From contig NZ_CP123584.1 in assembly GCF_045277565.1 (NCBI RefSeq), forward strand, positions 1,798,001 through 1,862,000: a stretch of 64,000 nucleotides of DNA. Reading direction: 5' to 3'. Position numbers and translations under genes: made by a program. The notes below the pieces were generated by a model, which searched no databases, was not told the DNA's origin, and was given only the letters and a program-made list of their open reading frames with translations. Numbering within the stretch: the first letter of the stretch is position 1; each line of letters opens with the position of its first letter. Of the stretch, positions 8,979 to 15,833 are shown in pieces. This DNA comes from Aliisedimentitalea scapharcae. Lineage in GTDB: Bacteria > Pseudomonadota > Alphaproteobacteria > Rhodobacterales > Rhodobacteraceae.

Positions 8979-9541
8979 TGGATGATCTCCTCGAGATTCG
9001 GGCGGGGACGTTCGGGTGGGCGGGTGCCTTCGGTGGCGATGTGGACGAAACCAGCGATGCGTTCGTGTTCGGCCAGATCCAGCCCCTGTTCACAGAATGC
9101 GCGATCATGTGAAATCCAACCGGACAGCCAATTCGCGCCCCACCCCGAGGCCAGAGCCGCATTCAAAAGCGCCAGACAGACCGCGCCGGCGGAATAGGTC
9201 TGTTCAATGGCTGGGATCTTGGGCGACGGGATTTGGGTTTCGATGACGGCCACTGCCAACAGGCCCTGATCGAATTGCGAACAGCCCTTGGCAATATCCT
9301 CTTCGGTTTTGCCCAAAGCCGCGCCGCGTTCGCGGGTCAGGTCCGACAGGCGCGCCATTGCACCCTGTTGGATGACAATGAATCGCCAGGGTTCCAGCTT
9401 GCCATGGTCCGGGCTGCGGGCTGCGGCGGTCAGAATAGGGTCCAGATCCGCGCGGGTTGGTGCCGGGGCGACCAGAGTTTTGGCGGGGCGGGACCGGCGT
9501 GACAACAGAAAATCCAGAGCGGCTTGGTTGCGATCAGGCAT
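8963..9541 (-). CDS. YdjA-like nitroreductase family protein
   Basis: A 192-residue FMN-binding NAD(P)H-dependent oxidoreductase of the minimal YdjA type. Motifs include LLSRRSRPAKTL for phosphate binding, SPDHGKLEPWRF, and GWGANWLSGW in the second half. The physiological substrate is unknown. It overlaps the following EI24 gene. A divergent DUF167 gene starts about 200 bases away. Confidence 0.87.
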   Translation of the reverse strand: MPDRNQAALDFLLSRRSRPAKTLVAPAPTRADLDPILTAAARSPDHGKLEPWRFIVIQQGAMARLSDLTRERGAALGKTEEDIAKGCSQFDQGLLAVAVIETQIPSPKIPAIEQTYSAGAVCLALLNAALASGWGANWLSGWISHDRAFCEQGLDLAEHERIAGFVHIATEGTRPPERPRPNLEEIIQWVSE

Positions 9542-9747
9542 ATGTTAAACTCTTTTACATCAAGTGTGACCTATGTCGGTCAATCATGGTGGGATTTCAA
9601 GGGGGTCGTCAGCGATCGGGCATAATGAGGGCGCTTTTGCTGGATGGCCTGACAGGACCGGGGGCATGTGGGACCAGTGGTACCTGACCAGGCCGGGTGG
9701 GATCAACCCGGCTGGTGCATTGGCCAGAAGTGGCGCACAATCACCAT

Positions 9748-10035
9748 ATGGGAAAGCCAAAGAAGAAAGACCTGCCGGATCTGTCGGAACTGGCCTGCAA
9801 GGGCACTGAAATTCACCTGCGCGTGACGCCGCGGGCGGCGCGCAATGCCATCGTGCGTGACGGGTCGGTTTTGCGGGTCTCAGTCACTGTCGTGCCCGAG
9901 AACGGCAAGGCCAATGAGGCAGTGCAGTCGCTGCTGGCCACCGCCATGGGCGTGGCCCGATCTGATCTCGAGCTGAAACGCGGCCAGACCGCGCGGGACA
10001 AGCTGTTTGTCTACGTCGGGGCCTCACGCAGCTGA
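9748..10035 (+). CDS. DUF167 (YggU) family protein
   Basis: A 95-residue DUF167 protein of unknown function. Family blocks are LRVTPRAARNAI, VSVTVVPENGKANEAVQSLLA and the ARDKLFVYVG end. ATG 9748 gives the family length. An upstream in-frame GTG at 9697 would add 17 unconserved residues and cross a CCGGGT/ACCCGG hairpin at 9693-9711. The 3' end overlaps the opposing gene by 25 bases. Confidence 0.85.
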   Translation: MGKPKKKDLPDLSELACKGTEIHLRVTPRAARNAIVRDGSVLRVSVTVVPENGKANEAVQSLLATAMGVARSDLELKRGQTARDKLFVYVGASRS

Positions 10036-10250
10036 TACACGCCCTCGGGCAGGTCCAGCGCCATGGCCAGATCCCGCAATTGTTCTGGTGACAAGGTGAC
10101 GGTCACCACCTTGTCGGTGCGTGGGTCATACTGCTCCAGCGTCACACATTCCGCAAAAGAGTTGATGACAACATCCTCCAGCAGGGGGGTAGCCCCTTCA
10201 TCCACCAGAGTGATCACGGTCGAGTCAAATTCGTGTTCGATGGTAAACAT
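10011..10250 (-). CDS. Hypothetical protein, 79 residues
   Basis: A small acidic protein beginning MFTIEHEFDSTVITLVDEG. There are no cysteines positioned for metal binding, no membrane segment and no signal peptide. Predicted beta-rich N-terminal half and a helical segment EQLRDLAMALDLP. It resembles conserved Rhodobacteraceae proteins I have seen, but I cannot name a family. GGAG lies immediately upstream of ATG 10250. An alternative start at 10271 has no ribosome site. Its end overlaps the DUF167 gene tail to tail. Confidence 0.65.
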   Translation of the reverse strand: MFTIEHEFDSTVITLVDEGATPLLEDVVINSFAECVTLEQYDPRTDKVVTVTLSPEQLRDLAMALDLPEGVYQLREAPT

Positions 10251-10376
10251 GGCTCCAGCTTGCGATGTCATCGGCGGTTTCACAAGCCCTGTTGCGGCCA
10301 AATCAGGCTGGGGGTGAACTCGGGCCTGTGTGTGTGATAAGTCTAACCGAATCCAACTGAATTTTTGGGGTTAGCG

Positions 10377-11093
10377 ATGCGCAAAGTTCTGATGATGCTG
10401 ATGGTTATGGCCGGATGTGACGTTGCTGTGGAACCTGGCCCGGCACCGCAACCTTTGCCTGCGCGGGCCCAGAGCAGCGGCCCGACCTTGTCCACATCGG
10501 CCGCGATTTCGGCCTTTTCAGCGGCGTCGCGCCAGGTGGAACCCGTGGCCGAAAGCCTGTGTGCACAACGCACCAGAGGCATGAATTGTGATTTTCAGAT
10601 CCGGCTGGACCGAGACCCAAAGCTGCCGCCAAATGCCTATCAGAGCCTGGACAAACAGGGGCGCCCGACCATCACCTTTACCCATGCGATGATGTCCAGC
10701 TTTCGTAACACGGACGAGATCGCATTTGTGATGTCCCACGAAGCCGCGCACCACATTCGTGGTCATTTGCAGCGCGGTGCGCGGGACGCAACAGTCGGCG
10801 CATTGGTTCTGGCCGGTGTTGCGGCTGCGGCTGGGGCCAGCACGTCAACAATTCTGGATGCACAGCAGTTGGGGGCGGTGGTTGGCTCGCGCAGCTATTC
10901 CAAGAATTACGAACTGGAAGCTGACGAGTTGGGAACAATCATCACCGCCCGCTCCGGCTATAGCCCGCGCAAGGGTGTTGAATATTTCTATCGCCTTCCG
11001 GATCCGGGTGATCGGTTTCTGGGGTCACACCCGCCCAATAGCGACCGGATCACGGTTGTTCAGCGCACCATCCAGGCCAACGGGTTGAATTGA
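10377..11093 (+). CDS. M48 family metalloprotease lipoprotein
   Basis: A 238-residue probable outer- or inner-membrane lipoprotein zinc protease. The signal peptide ends in the lipobox VMAGC (Cys at residue 14). The zinc motif HEAAH is preceded by MS and followed by HIRGH at about residue 121, with a third ligand in the ELEADELG block at about residue 182. ATG 10377 follows GGGG. This is the YfgC/LoiP-like minimal M48 type, usually involved in envelope protein quality control. It is four bases upstream of the IMPACT-family gene. Confidence 0.85.
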   Translation: MRKVLMMLMVMAGCDVAVEPGPAPQPLPARAQSSGPTLSTSAAISAFSAASRQVEPVAESLCAQRTRGMNCDFQIRLDRDPKLPPNAYQSLDKQGRPTITFTHAMMSSFRNTDEIAFVMSHEAAHHIRGHLQRGARDATVGALVLAGVAAAAGASTSTILDAQQLGAVVGSRSYSKNYELEADELGTIITARSGYSPRKGVEYFYRLPDPGDRFLGSHPPNSDRITVVQRTIQANGLN

Positions 11094-11097
11094 TCCG

Positions 11098-11481
11098 ATG
11101 GGTAAACCGGATTCTCTCACCCGATTGGGAGTCATCCTGACAGACCGGGGATCCCGCTATGCCGTCACCGGGGCCAGGGTGACCAGCCGTGCAGAAATTG
11201 ATGCGGTTCTGGCCGAACTGAAATCGGACCGCGCCTATGCCAAGGCCACGCATAATAGCTGGGCTGCAGTCCTGCCCAATGGTGCGCTCAAGGCGGATGA
11301 CGGTGAAAGTGGCGCGTCGATGGTGATCCTGCGGATGCTCGAACGTGAAGACATGAAGGATCACATTATCATCGTAACACGATGGTATGGTGGTAAAAAA
11401 TTAGGAGGAGATCGGTTCAGGCGCGTGCAGGATTGTGTGCGGGCCTATCTGGATCAAACAGAGCCGACCACCCACGGTTGA
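11098..11481 (+). CDS. IMPACT/YigZ family protein, short form
   Basis: A 127-residue protein of the UPF0029 (IMPACT N-terminal) family. The diagnostic block is KATHNSWAA, then KADDGESGA and VTRWYGGKKLGG. Full-length YigZ has about 200 residues with a second domain. That domain is absent here. Function is uncertain; the eukaryotic relative IMPACT affects translational control. It is probably cotranscribed with the M48 gene. Confidence 0.85.
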   Translation: MGKPDSLTRLGVILTDRGSRYAVTGARVTSRAEIDAVLAELKSDRAYAKATHNSWAAVLPNGALKADDGESGASMVILRMLEREDMKDHIIIVTRWYGGKKLGGDRFRRVQDCVRAYLDQTEPTTHG

Positions 11482-11554
11482 CCTGTGTCAAAGCTGCTGG
11501 GCCATGCCTTTGTTAGAGTTGTCGTCAACGACAGTTTATCAAAGGAACACCCTT

Positions 11555-11821
11555 GTGCCCGATCGCGCAGATCTGAAACACCACGCTGGTTTGTTGGACA
11601 GAATGGCAGAAGCTCAGGGACTCGACCTGCAGGACGCTGTGATTTCCGGCCAGATTCCCTTTGACGAAATTGCCGATTCCGTTCTTCGATGCGCGCAATG
11701 TTCAAATCCCGGACACTGTGAATCCTGGTTGGCGACACACCAGGATGGCCCGGTTGGAACCCCACAATATTGCCGCAACAAGGAATTGTTTGAACTGGGC
11801 CGATACGGCCGAGGCCACTAA
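11555..11821 (+). CDS. DUF6455 family protein, first of three paralogues
   Basis: An 88-residue protein with GTG start at 11555, chosen because AAAGGA lies eight bases upstream. The cysteine pattern is RCAQCSNPGHC-x2-WL followed by YCRN: C-x2-C-x5-C, then a fourth Cys before Asn. The Rhodobacterales DUF6455 family has this layout and probably binds a metal or an iron-sulfur cluster (inference). The N-terminal half is helical (LLDRMAEAQGLDL). Two further paralogues follow in the same direction. Confidence 0.75.
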   Translation: MPDRADLKHHAGLLDRMAEAQGLDLQDAVISGQIPFDEIADSVLRCAQCSNPGHCESWLATHQDGPVGTPQYCRNKELFELGRYGRGH

Positions 11822-11843
11822 GCGGGGCAAGGGAGGCGGCTAG

Positions 11844-12119
11844 ATGCATAAACTCGGGGATCCGATGACCCATTTGCGGCTGATGTGTCGGATGGGCCAA
11901 CATGTGGGTGTTGATCTGGCACGGGCTCATGCAGATGGCAGGTTAAGCCAGGCCGATTGGGCCGAAATGGTTCACGCGTGTCGTGGGTGTGCCTGGGGCA
12001 GCGATTGCGGTGACTGGCTGGACCGGGCCCGAAATCCTGGCGAAGCCCCCGATGTCTGTCCAAACGAATCCCGCTTTGTTCAGCTGCAATCCAAACTTGA
12101 AAGTCCGAGCAATGTTTGA
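11844..12119 (+). CDS. DUF6455 family protein, second paralogue
   Basis: A 91-residue protein. It has the same architecture as its neighbour: helical N-terminus with LMCRMGQHVGVDLARAHADG, then ACRGCAWGSDC-x2-WL and VCPN. All four family cysteines are present. GGGAGG lies seven bases before ATG 11844, and the gene starts 22 bases after the first paralogue ends. Its last eight bases overlap the start of the third copy. Confidence 0.75.
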   Translation: MHKLGDPMTHLRLMCRMGQHVGVDLARAHADGRLSQADWAEMVHACRGCAWGSDCGDWLDRARNPGEAPDVCPNESRFVQLQSKLESPSNV

Positions 12120-12399
12120 ACCACGTCCTCTACATATGCTGATGCGCTCCCAGTTGGGGCCAATTGACCGCCACTTTTGGCTGAACCGTTCCGTGGCTCG
12201 CACCATGGGAGTGAATTTTTCCGAAGCCATTGCTCAGGGGCGCTTGGATGCGCCGGGCTATGCAGCGCTGTTGACGAAATGCCGGGCTGCAGATTGTTGT
12301 GAACAATGTGAAATCTGGTTGGCCCAGCAATCGGGGCCGGTGGACGAAGCTCCTGAACATTGTGCCAATCGTGAGGCGTTGAACGCCCTGCGGGACTGA
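12112..12399 (+). CDS. DUF6455 family protein, third paralogue with altered cysteines
   Basis: A 95-residue protein starting at ATG 12112 inside the end of the second copy. The cysteine block reads KCRAADCCEQC-x2-WL and later HCAN. The second cysteine of the C-x2-C pair is alanine, and an extra adjacent Cys-Cys pair appears three residues later. Otherwise the helical N-terminus and the WL/C-x-N signature match the other two. If the family binds a cluster, this copy must coordinate it differently or not at all. Confidence 0.72.
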   Translation: MFEPRPLHMLMRSQLGPIDRHFWLNRSVARTMGVNFSEAIAQGRLDAPGYAALLTKCRAADCCEQCEIWLAQQSGPVDEAPEHCANREALNALRD

Positions 12400-12411
12400 C
12401 AGGACCGCGGC

Positions 12412-12515
12412 GGCTCCCGCCCGTCGTCGACCTTTCTGGCGAAAGATCTCCTCCCGTTGGGCGTGGCACCGCGCCAAAGGCGCGGTGCCACGCCCAAGTC
12501 TGCCAGAGGCTCCGG
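12412..12515 (+). repeat. Structured repeat R3, copy a
   Basis: Begins GGCTCCCGCCCG. A 32-base segment with hairpin GACCTTTC-TGGC-GAAAGATC follows, then GTTGGGC leading into a 19-bp stem at 12457-12475 paired with 12479-12497 (loop AAA). A further GGCTCC-GGC-GGAGCC hairpin follows. It lies just after the third DUF6455 gene. Related copies are at 38365-38466 and, on the other strand, 57772-57849. Confidence 0.75.
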
Positions 12516-12567
12516 CGGAGCCGGGGACGCGCAGGCGCGGGAGTGCCTCGTTACCTATATCCAGATG

Positions 12568-12810
12568 TCAGAGTTTGGAGTGGGACCCGTCGCACAGCGG
12601 GCTTTTGCCGGAATGTTTGCACCCGCAGAAAAACATCTTTTTGTCTGCCTCGGCAGTGAATTTGACGGGGGCGAAGTCTGAGCCTTTGTGCGATCCATCG
12701 CAAAACGGCTGTTTCGAGGATTTGCCGCAGGCGCACCAGAAATAGGATTTTCCCTCGGTCACTTCGACCGGATAGGGGGCTTTTTGGCAGATGATGGGGG
12801 CGTCGGACAT
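12568..12810 (-). CDS. CDGSH iron-sulfur domain protein, tandem type
   Basis: An 80-residue protein with two CDGSH domains. The first is CACGKSSKQPFCDGSH and the second is CGCKHSGKSPLCDGSH. Each supplies three Cys and one His, enough for one 2Fe-2S cluster of mitoNEET type. Proteins of this small double-domain type are thought to act in redox or iron-sulfur handling; the partner is unknown. AGGAGAG precedes the ATG at 12810. Confidence 0.92.
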   Translation of the reverse strand: MSDAPIICQKAPYPVEVTEGKSYFWCACGKSSKQPFCDGSHKGSDFAPVKFTAEADKKMFFCGCKHSGKSPLCDGSHSKL

Positions 12811-12961
12811 GGCTGGCTCTCCTCATGAGTGGTTGGCTGTGGCAACCGTGGCGCGTCGCCCGGCCATCGTCAAGCGGCCCCGACCGTTGCATTGTCAGCA
12901 TGGCCCGTGATGTGATCCACCAGGAGACCCCAAACCCCTGTTCAACGATCCCGGAGGTATC

Positions 12962-13318
12962 ATGCTGTATTTTCTCAAACGTCTGCGCTCCCGCGTGATC
13001 TGGAGCTGGGCCGGATGCATCGACGCCTGGCGCAATGAACATTCGTTTCGCAGCTGGGTCTGGGCCAATCTGGTGTCCGGGGGGCTGGCATTTGTCCTGC
13101 CATTGGAGACTGGCGAGCGCGCGCTGATCCTGGCGCTGGGGATATTGGTGCTGGCCGCCGAGCTGTTCAACACCGCGATTGAGCGTGCGGTAGATTACAT
13201 TTCCGAGGAACATCACCCACTGGCGGGCCGCGCCAAGGATGCCGGGTCGGGAGCAGTTATGCTCACCGCGATTGCGACGGGGGTGGCTTGGGTGGTGGTG
13301 TTGGTGGGCTTGGTCTAA
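12962..13318 (+). CDS. dgkA: Diacylglycerol kinase
   Basis: A 118-residue integral membrane kinase that phosphorylates diacylglycerol to phosphatidic acid during lipid recycling. Three apolar helices are visible at about 35-50, 55-72 and 95-117. The catalytic block AAELFNTAIERAVDYI and the following AKDAGSGAVML match the prokaryotic DAGK signature. GGAGG lies just ahead of ATG 12962. A repeat element begins seven bases past the stop. Confidence 0.93.
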   Translation: MLYFLKRLRSRVIWSWAGCIDAWRNEHSFRSWVWANLVSGGLAFVLPLETGERALILALGILVLAAELFNTAIERAVDYISEEHHPLAGRAKDAGSGAVMLTAIATGVAWVVVLVGLV

Positions 13319-13324
13319 CACCCC

Positions 13325-13397
13325 AGTCCGGCTTTGCCGGACAGCGCCCGACCCTCCCCACGGGAGGGCGCTTCGCACCCACCCAGGGTCAGGCGCT
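13325..13397 (+). repeat. Structured repeat R1, copy a
   Basis: About 72 bases. Hairpin TCCGGC-TTT-GCCGGA at 13327-13341, then CAGCGCCCGACCCTCCCCAC, GGGAGGGCGCTTC and CCCAGGGTCAGGCG. An inverted copy is at 48545-48616. In that copy the first hairpin reads CCCGGC-ACC-GCCGGG, so the closing T-A pair has become C-G. It occupies the dgkA side of a small accessory island. Confidence 0.78.
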
Positions 13398-13406
13398 TAC
13401 GCAAAT

Positions 13407-13613
13407 TTAGCGGTTTACGTTATCCGATTTAGAGCCGTCTGGGTTGTCCCGAACGTACTCTCGTCCGCGAACCTTCACGATATGGGCGTCAGGATGCAGA
13501 CCTTGTTTGATTTCCTTCACAGCTGTGCGGCGTGGTACATCCTTTCTGCGCCCGATATCGTAGTGTTCATTGCGGCCACCAGGACCGTCTTGCTTACCCC
13601 GGATTTTGGTCAT
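13407..13613 (-). CDS. DUF3892-like protein
   Basis: A 68-residue highly charged protein. The C-terminal half (TAVKEIKQGL, then VRGREYVRDNPDGSKSDNV) resembles DUF3892, a small family often found on mobile or accessory DNA. The N-terminus is rich in Arg, Gly and Lys. Its start overlaps the stop of the upstream helix-turn-helix gene by four bases (ATGA), suggesting coupled translation. Function is unknown. The region is AT-richer than its surroundings. Confidence 0.6.
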   Translation of the reverse strand: MTKIRGKQDGPGGRNEHYDIGRRKDVPRRTAVKEIKQGLHPDAHIVKVRGREYVRDNPDGSKSDNVNR

Positions 13614-13810
13614 GCTTGCCGTCCTTCAAATTTTCGCGGTCCAACATTCTTAAAGCGATGACCATTGATCACCTCAGAAACGCGCCCTTGGTTCAGGGCT
13701 CCAAGGAGAGCCGCAATCTGTGCCTGATTGAGTGGCGTGTTTTGCCAGAGCCATTTGATGTTGGCTGCAAGCTTGGATGTGAGCCTTGGGCTCGAGTACT
13801 TCAATGGCAT
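13610..13810 (-). CDS. Short helix-turn-helix protein
   Basis: A 66-residue protein. Residues 25-50 (NQAQIAALLGALNQGRVSEV then INGHRF) form a recognisable helix-turn-helix of the type in short alphaproteobacterial regulators and phage-like proteins. AGGAG lies seven bases before ATG 13810. It is the first gene of a two-gene unit with the DUF3892-like gene. It probably binds DNA, perhaps its own promoter (inference). Confidence 0.65.
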   Translation of the reverse strand: MPLKYSSPRLTSKLAANIKWLWQNTPLNQAQIAALLGALNQGRVSEVINGHRFKNVGPRKFEGRQA

Positions 13811-14304
13811 ATTAATCTCCTATGCCTGGCTGACATTGCCTTTTGAAGCCGTTTGCAATACTCTCGACCTGCTACAGAGAGAGATTGATTTAGCTATCCT
13901 GTGGGTCAGCTAAGTTTCGCAGTTTCTTAACAAAAGGCGAGGCGCACCATTGCGACCTCGCCTTTCTTATACCAGAAAACACGAAGTGCGACAATGTGTC
14001 GCAGTCGCTGTCGCAGCTGACGGGTCTGTTTCCCGGTAGCCCATTGATTAAGTTTAATATTTTGAATGTGTTGGAGAACGGCCAGACCTAATGTATCGAG
14101 TCGGAGATGCGAAAACATGTTCGTGTTTTGTCCCGATGGCGAATCGAATACGACCGAGTTCTTGCACCTCACTTGGGCAGAAAGTTTTATTTTAAAATTA
14201 CGGAGTATTTGAAACGGGGGTGGTAAATTGAATTCCATTGTTCGCTGTCGTTCAGCCGCTAAATTTGGGGTTCCGCCCGCTCGCGGCTGAAATGATCCCC
14301 CGGA
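13811..14304. other. AT-rich intergenic part of an accessory island
   Basis: No convincing gene. A 103-codon minus-strand open frame (13927-14238) lacks a ribosome site and runs through a terminator, so it was not called. The stretch is clearly AT-richer than both flanks, contains the promoter side of the helix-turn-helix gene, a terminator at 13933-13970, and repeat R2 from 14267. This suggests imported DNA between dgkA and rimO. Confidence 0.6.
13933..13970 (+). terminator. Terminator-like hairpin
   Basis: AAAGGCGAGG at 13933-13942 pairs with CCTCGCCTTT at 13956-13965. It is followed by CTTAT and preceded by an A-tract. No gene ends just upstream on the plus strand, so this may be a relic of a lost gene. 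Confidence 0.7.
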
Positions 14305-14332
14305 TCATTTCCGGGACGCCGCTCGCCCCCAC
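14267..14332 (+). repeat. Structured repeat R2, copy a, overlapping the rimO 3' end
   Basis: GGGGTTCCGCCCG, a small stem CCGC-GA-GCGG (read on the minus strand), then hairpin GAAATGATCC-CCC-GGATCATTTC at 14289-14311, then CCGGGACGCCGCTC. A homologous inverted copy lies at 48429-48496. The hairpin contains the rimO stop codon (14305-14307), and the repeat continues into the last codons of rimO. Confidence 0.75.
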
Positions 14333-15717
14333 AAATCATACTCCCCCGCTTCATCCACCTCGACCGAGACAATATCCCCAACCTTCAACCCATCGGTCCC
14401 CTCATCGATAAACAGGTTCCCGTCGATCTCGGGCGCGTCGGCTTTGGTGCGGCAGGTGGCTACCCCATCATCGTCGATGTCGTCCACGATGACGTCCAGC
14501 ATCTGGCCGACTTTGGCTTCCAGCTTGGCCTCGGAAATCGCTTGGGCCTTTTCCATGAACCGGTCCCAGCGTTCCTGTTTGACCTCGGCTGGGACATGGT
14601 CGGGCAGGGCGTTTGAGCGGGCACCATCGACGTTTTCGTATTGAAAACAGCCAACGCGATCCAATTGGGCCTCGTCCATCCAATCCAACAGGTGCTGGAA
14701 TTCAGATTCGGTTTCGCCCGGATAGCCGACAATAAACGTCGAACGCAGGGTGATATCGGGGCAGGTGGCGCGCCAGGCGGCGATTTCATCCAGCGTTTTG
14801 GCCGAGGCCGCAGGGCGGGCCATGCGCTTCAGAACATCCGGGTGCGAATGCTGGAACGGGATGTCCAGATAGGGCAGCACCGCATTGTCCGGGTCCGCCA
14901 TCAGCGGGATCAGATCGCGCACATGGGGATAGGGATAGACATAATGCAGCCGCACCCACAGGTCGCTGGCGGGGCCCAATTTGCCCAGCTCGCGCGCCAG
15001 ATCGGTGATGTGGGAACGGACCTCGCCATCCTTCCACGGGTTTTGATCGTATTTGCGATCCAGCCCATAGGCAGAGGTGTCCTGGGAAATCACCAACAGT
15101 TCACGCACGCCTGCATCGACCAGCTTTTCGGCCTCGCGCAGCACCGCATGGGCGGGGCGCGATGCCAACAGGCCACGCATGTCGGGGATGATGCAGAACT
15201 TGCACTTGTGGTTGCAACCCTCTGAAATCTTTAGATAGGAGAAGTGGCGCGGTGTCAGGCTGACACCTGTGGCAGGCAGCAGGTCGACAAACGGGTCCGG
15301 ATCGGGCGGCACGGCGGCGTGCACCGCGTCCAGCACCTGTTCATACTGATGCGGGCCGGTGACGGCCAGAATGCGCGGGTGGTGTTCACGGATGTAATCC
15401 GGTTCGGCCCCCAGACATCCCGTCACAATAACCTTGCCGTTTTCCTTGAGCGCCTCGCCAATGGCGTCGAGGCTTTCGGCCTTGGCGCTATCGAGAAACC
15501 CGCAGGTGTTCACGATCACCGCATCGGCCCCGGCATAGTCGGGCGAGATCCCATATCCTTCGGCACGCAGCCGGGTCAGAATGCGTTCGCTATCCACCAA
15601 TGCTTTGGGACAGCCCAGGGAGACCATGCCCAGAGTCGGCTGATCCGGGCGCGGGGCGTCGCGCAGTTGCAGGCTGGGGGCGATATCGGGGCGCAGGTTG
15701 GGCGGGTTCGTGGTCAT
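14305..15717 (-). CDS. rimO: Ribosomal protein S12 methylthiotransferase
   Basis: A 470-residue radical-SAM enzyme that adds a methylthio group to an aspartate of ribosomal protein S12. The N-terminal UPF0004 domain has cysteines in LGCPKALVDSE, NTCGFL and TGCLGAEP that hold one 4Fe-4S cluster. The radical SAM motif is CNHKCKFC. A C-terminal TRAM domain ends DLWGRAASRK. The start MTTNPPN at 15717 avoids overlap with the divergent AsmA gene; an open extension to 15999 is not credible. The last six codons lie in repeat R2, so the extreme C-terminus may be repeat-derived. Confidence 0.93.
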   Translation of the reverse strand: MTTNPPNLRPDIAPSLQLRDAPRPDQPTLGMVSLGCPKALVDSERILTRLRAEGYGISPDYAGADAVIVNTCGFLDSAKAESLDAIGEALKENGKVIVTGCLGAEPDYIREHHPRILAVTGPHQYEQVLDAVHAAVPPDPDPFVDLLPATGVSLTPRHFSYLKISEGCNHKCKFCIIPDMRGLLASRPAHAVLREAEKLVDAGVRELLVISQDTSAYGLDRKYDQNPWKDGEVRSHITDLARELGKLGPASDLWVRLHYVYPYPHVRDLIPLMADPDNAVLPYLDIPFQHSHPDVLKRMARPAASAKTLDEIAAWRATCPDITLRSTFIVGYPGETESEFQHLLDWMDEAQLDRVGCFQYENVDGARSNALPDHVPAEVKQERWDRFMEKAQAISEAKLEAKVGQMLDVIVDDIDDDGVATCRTKADAPEIDGNLFIDEGTDGLKVGDIVSVEVDEAGEYDLWGRAASRK

Positions 15718-15833
15718 GACCGCCCCTATAGTATGGCAGGACACGCCTGCAAAGGGCCATGTGCCATTGCGCACGCTGGACCATGCGGTAATCTGATGCA
15801 CAACAGGCAGGATTACAGGCAGGGAGACAGCCC

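Noticed and set aside
13927..14238. 103-codon minus-strand open frame
   Set aside because: No ribosome site, runs through a terminator hairpin, no recognisable features.
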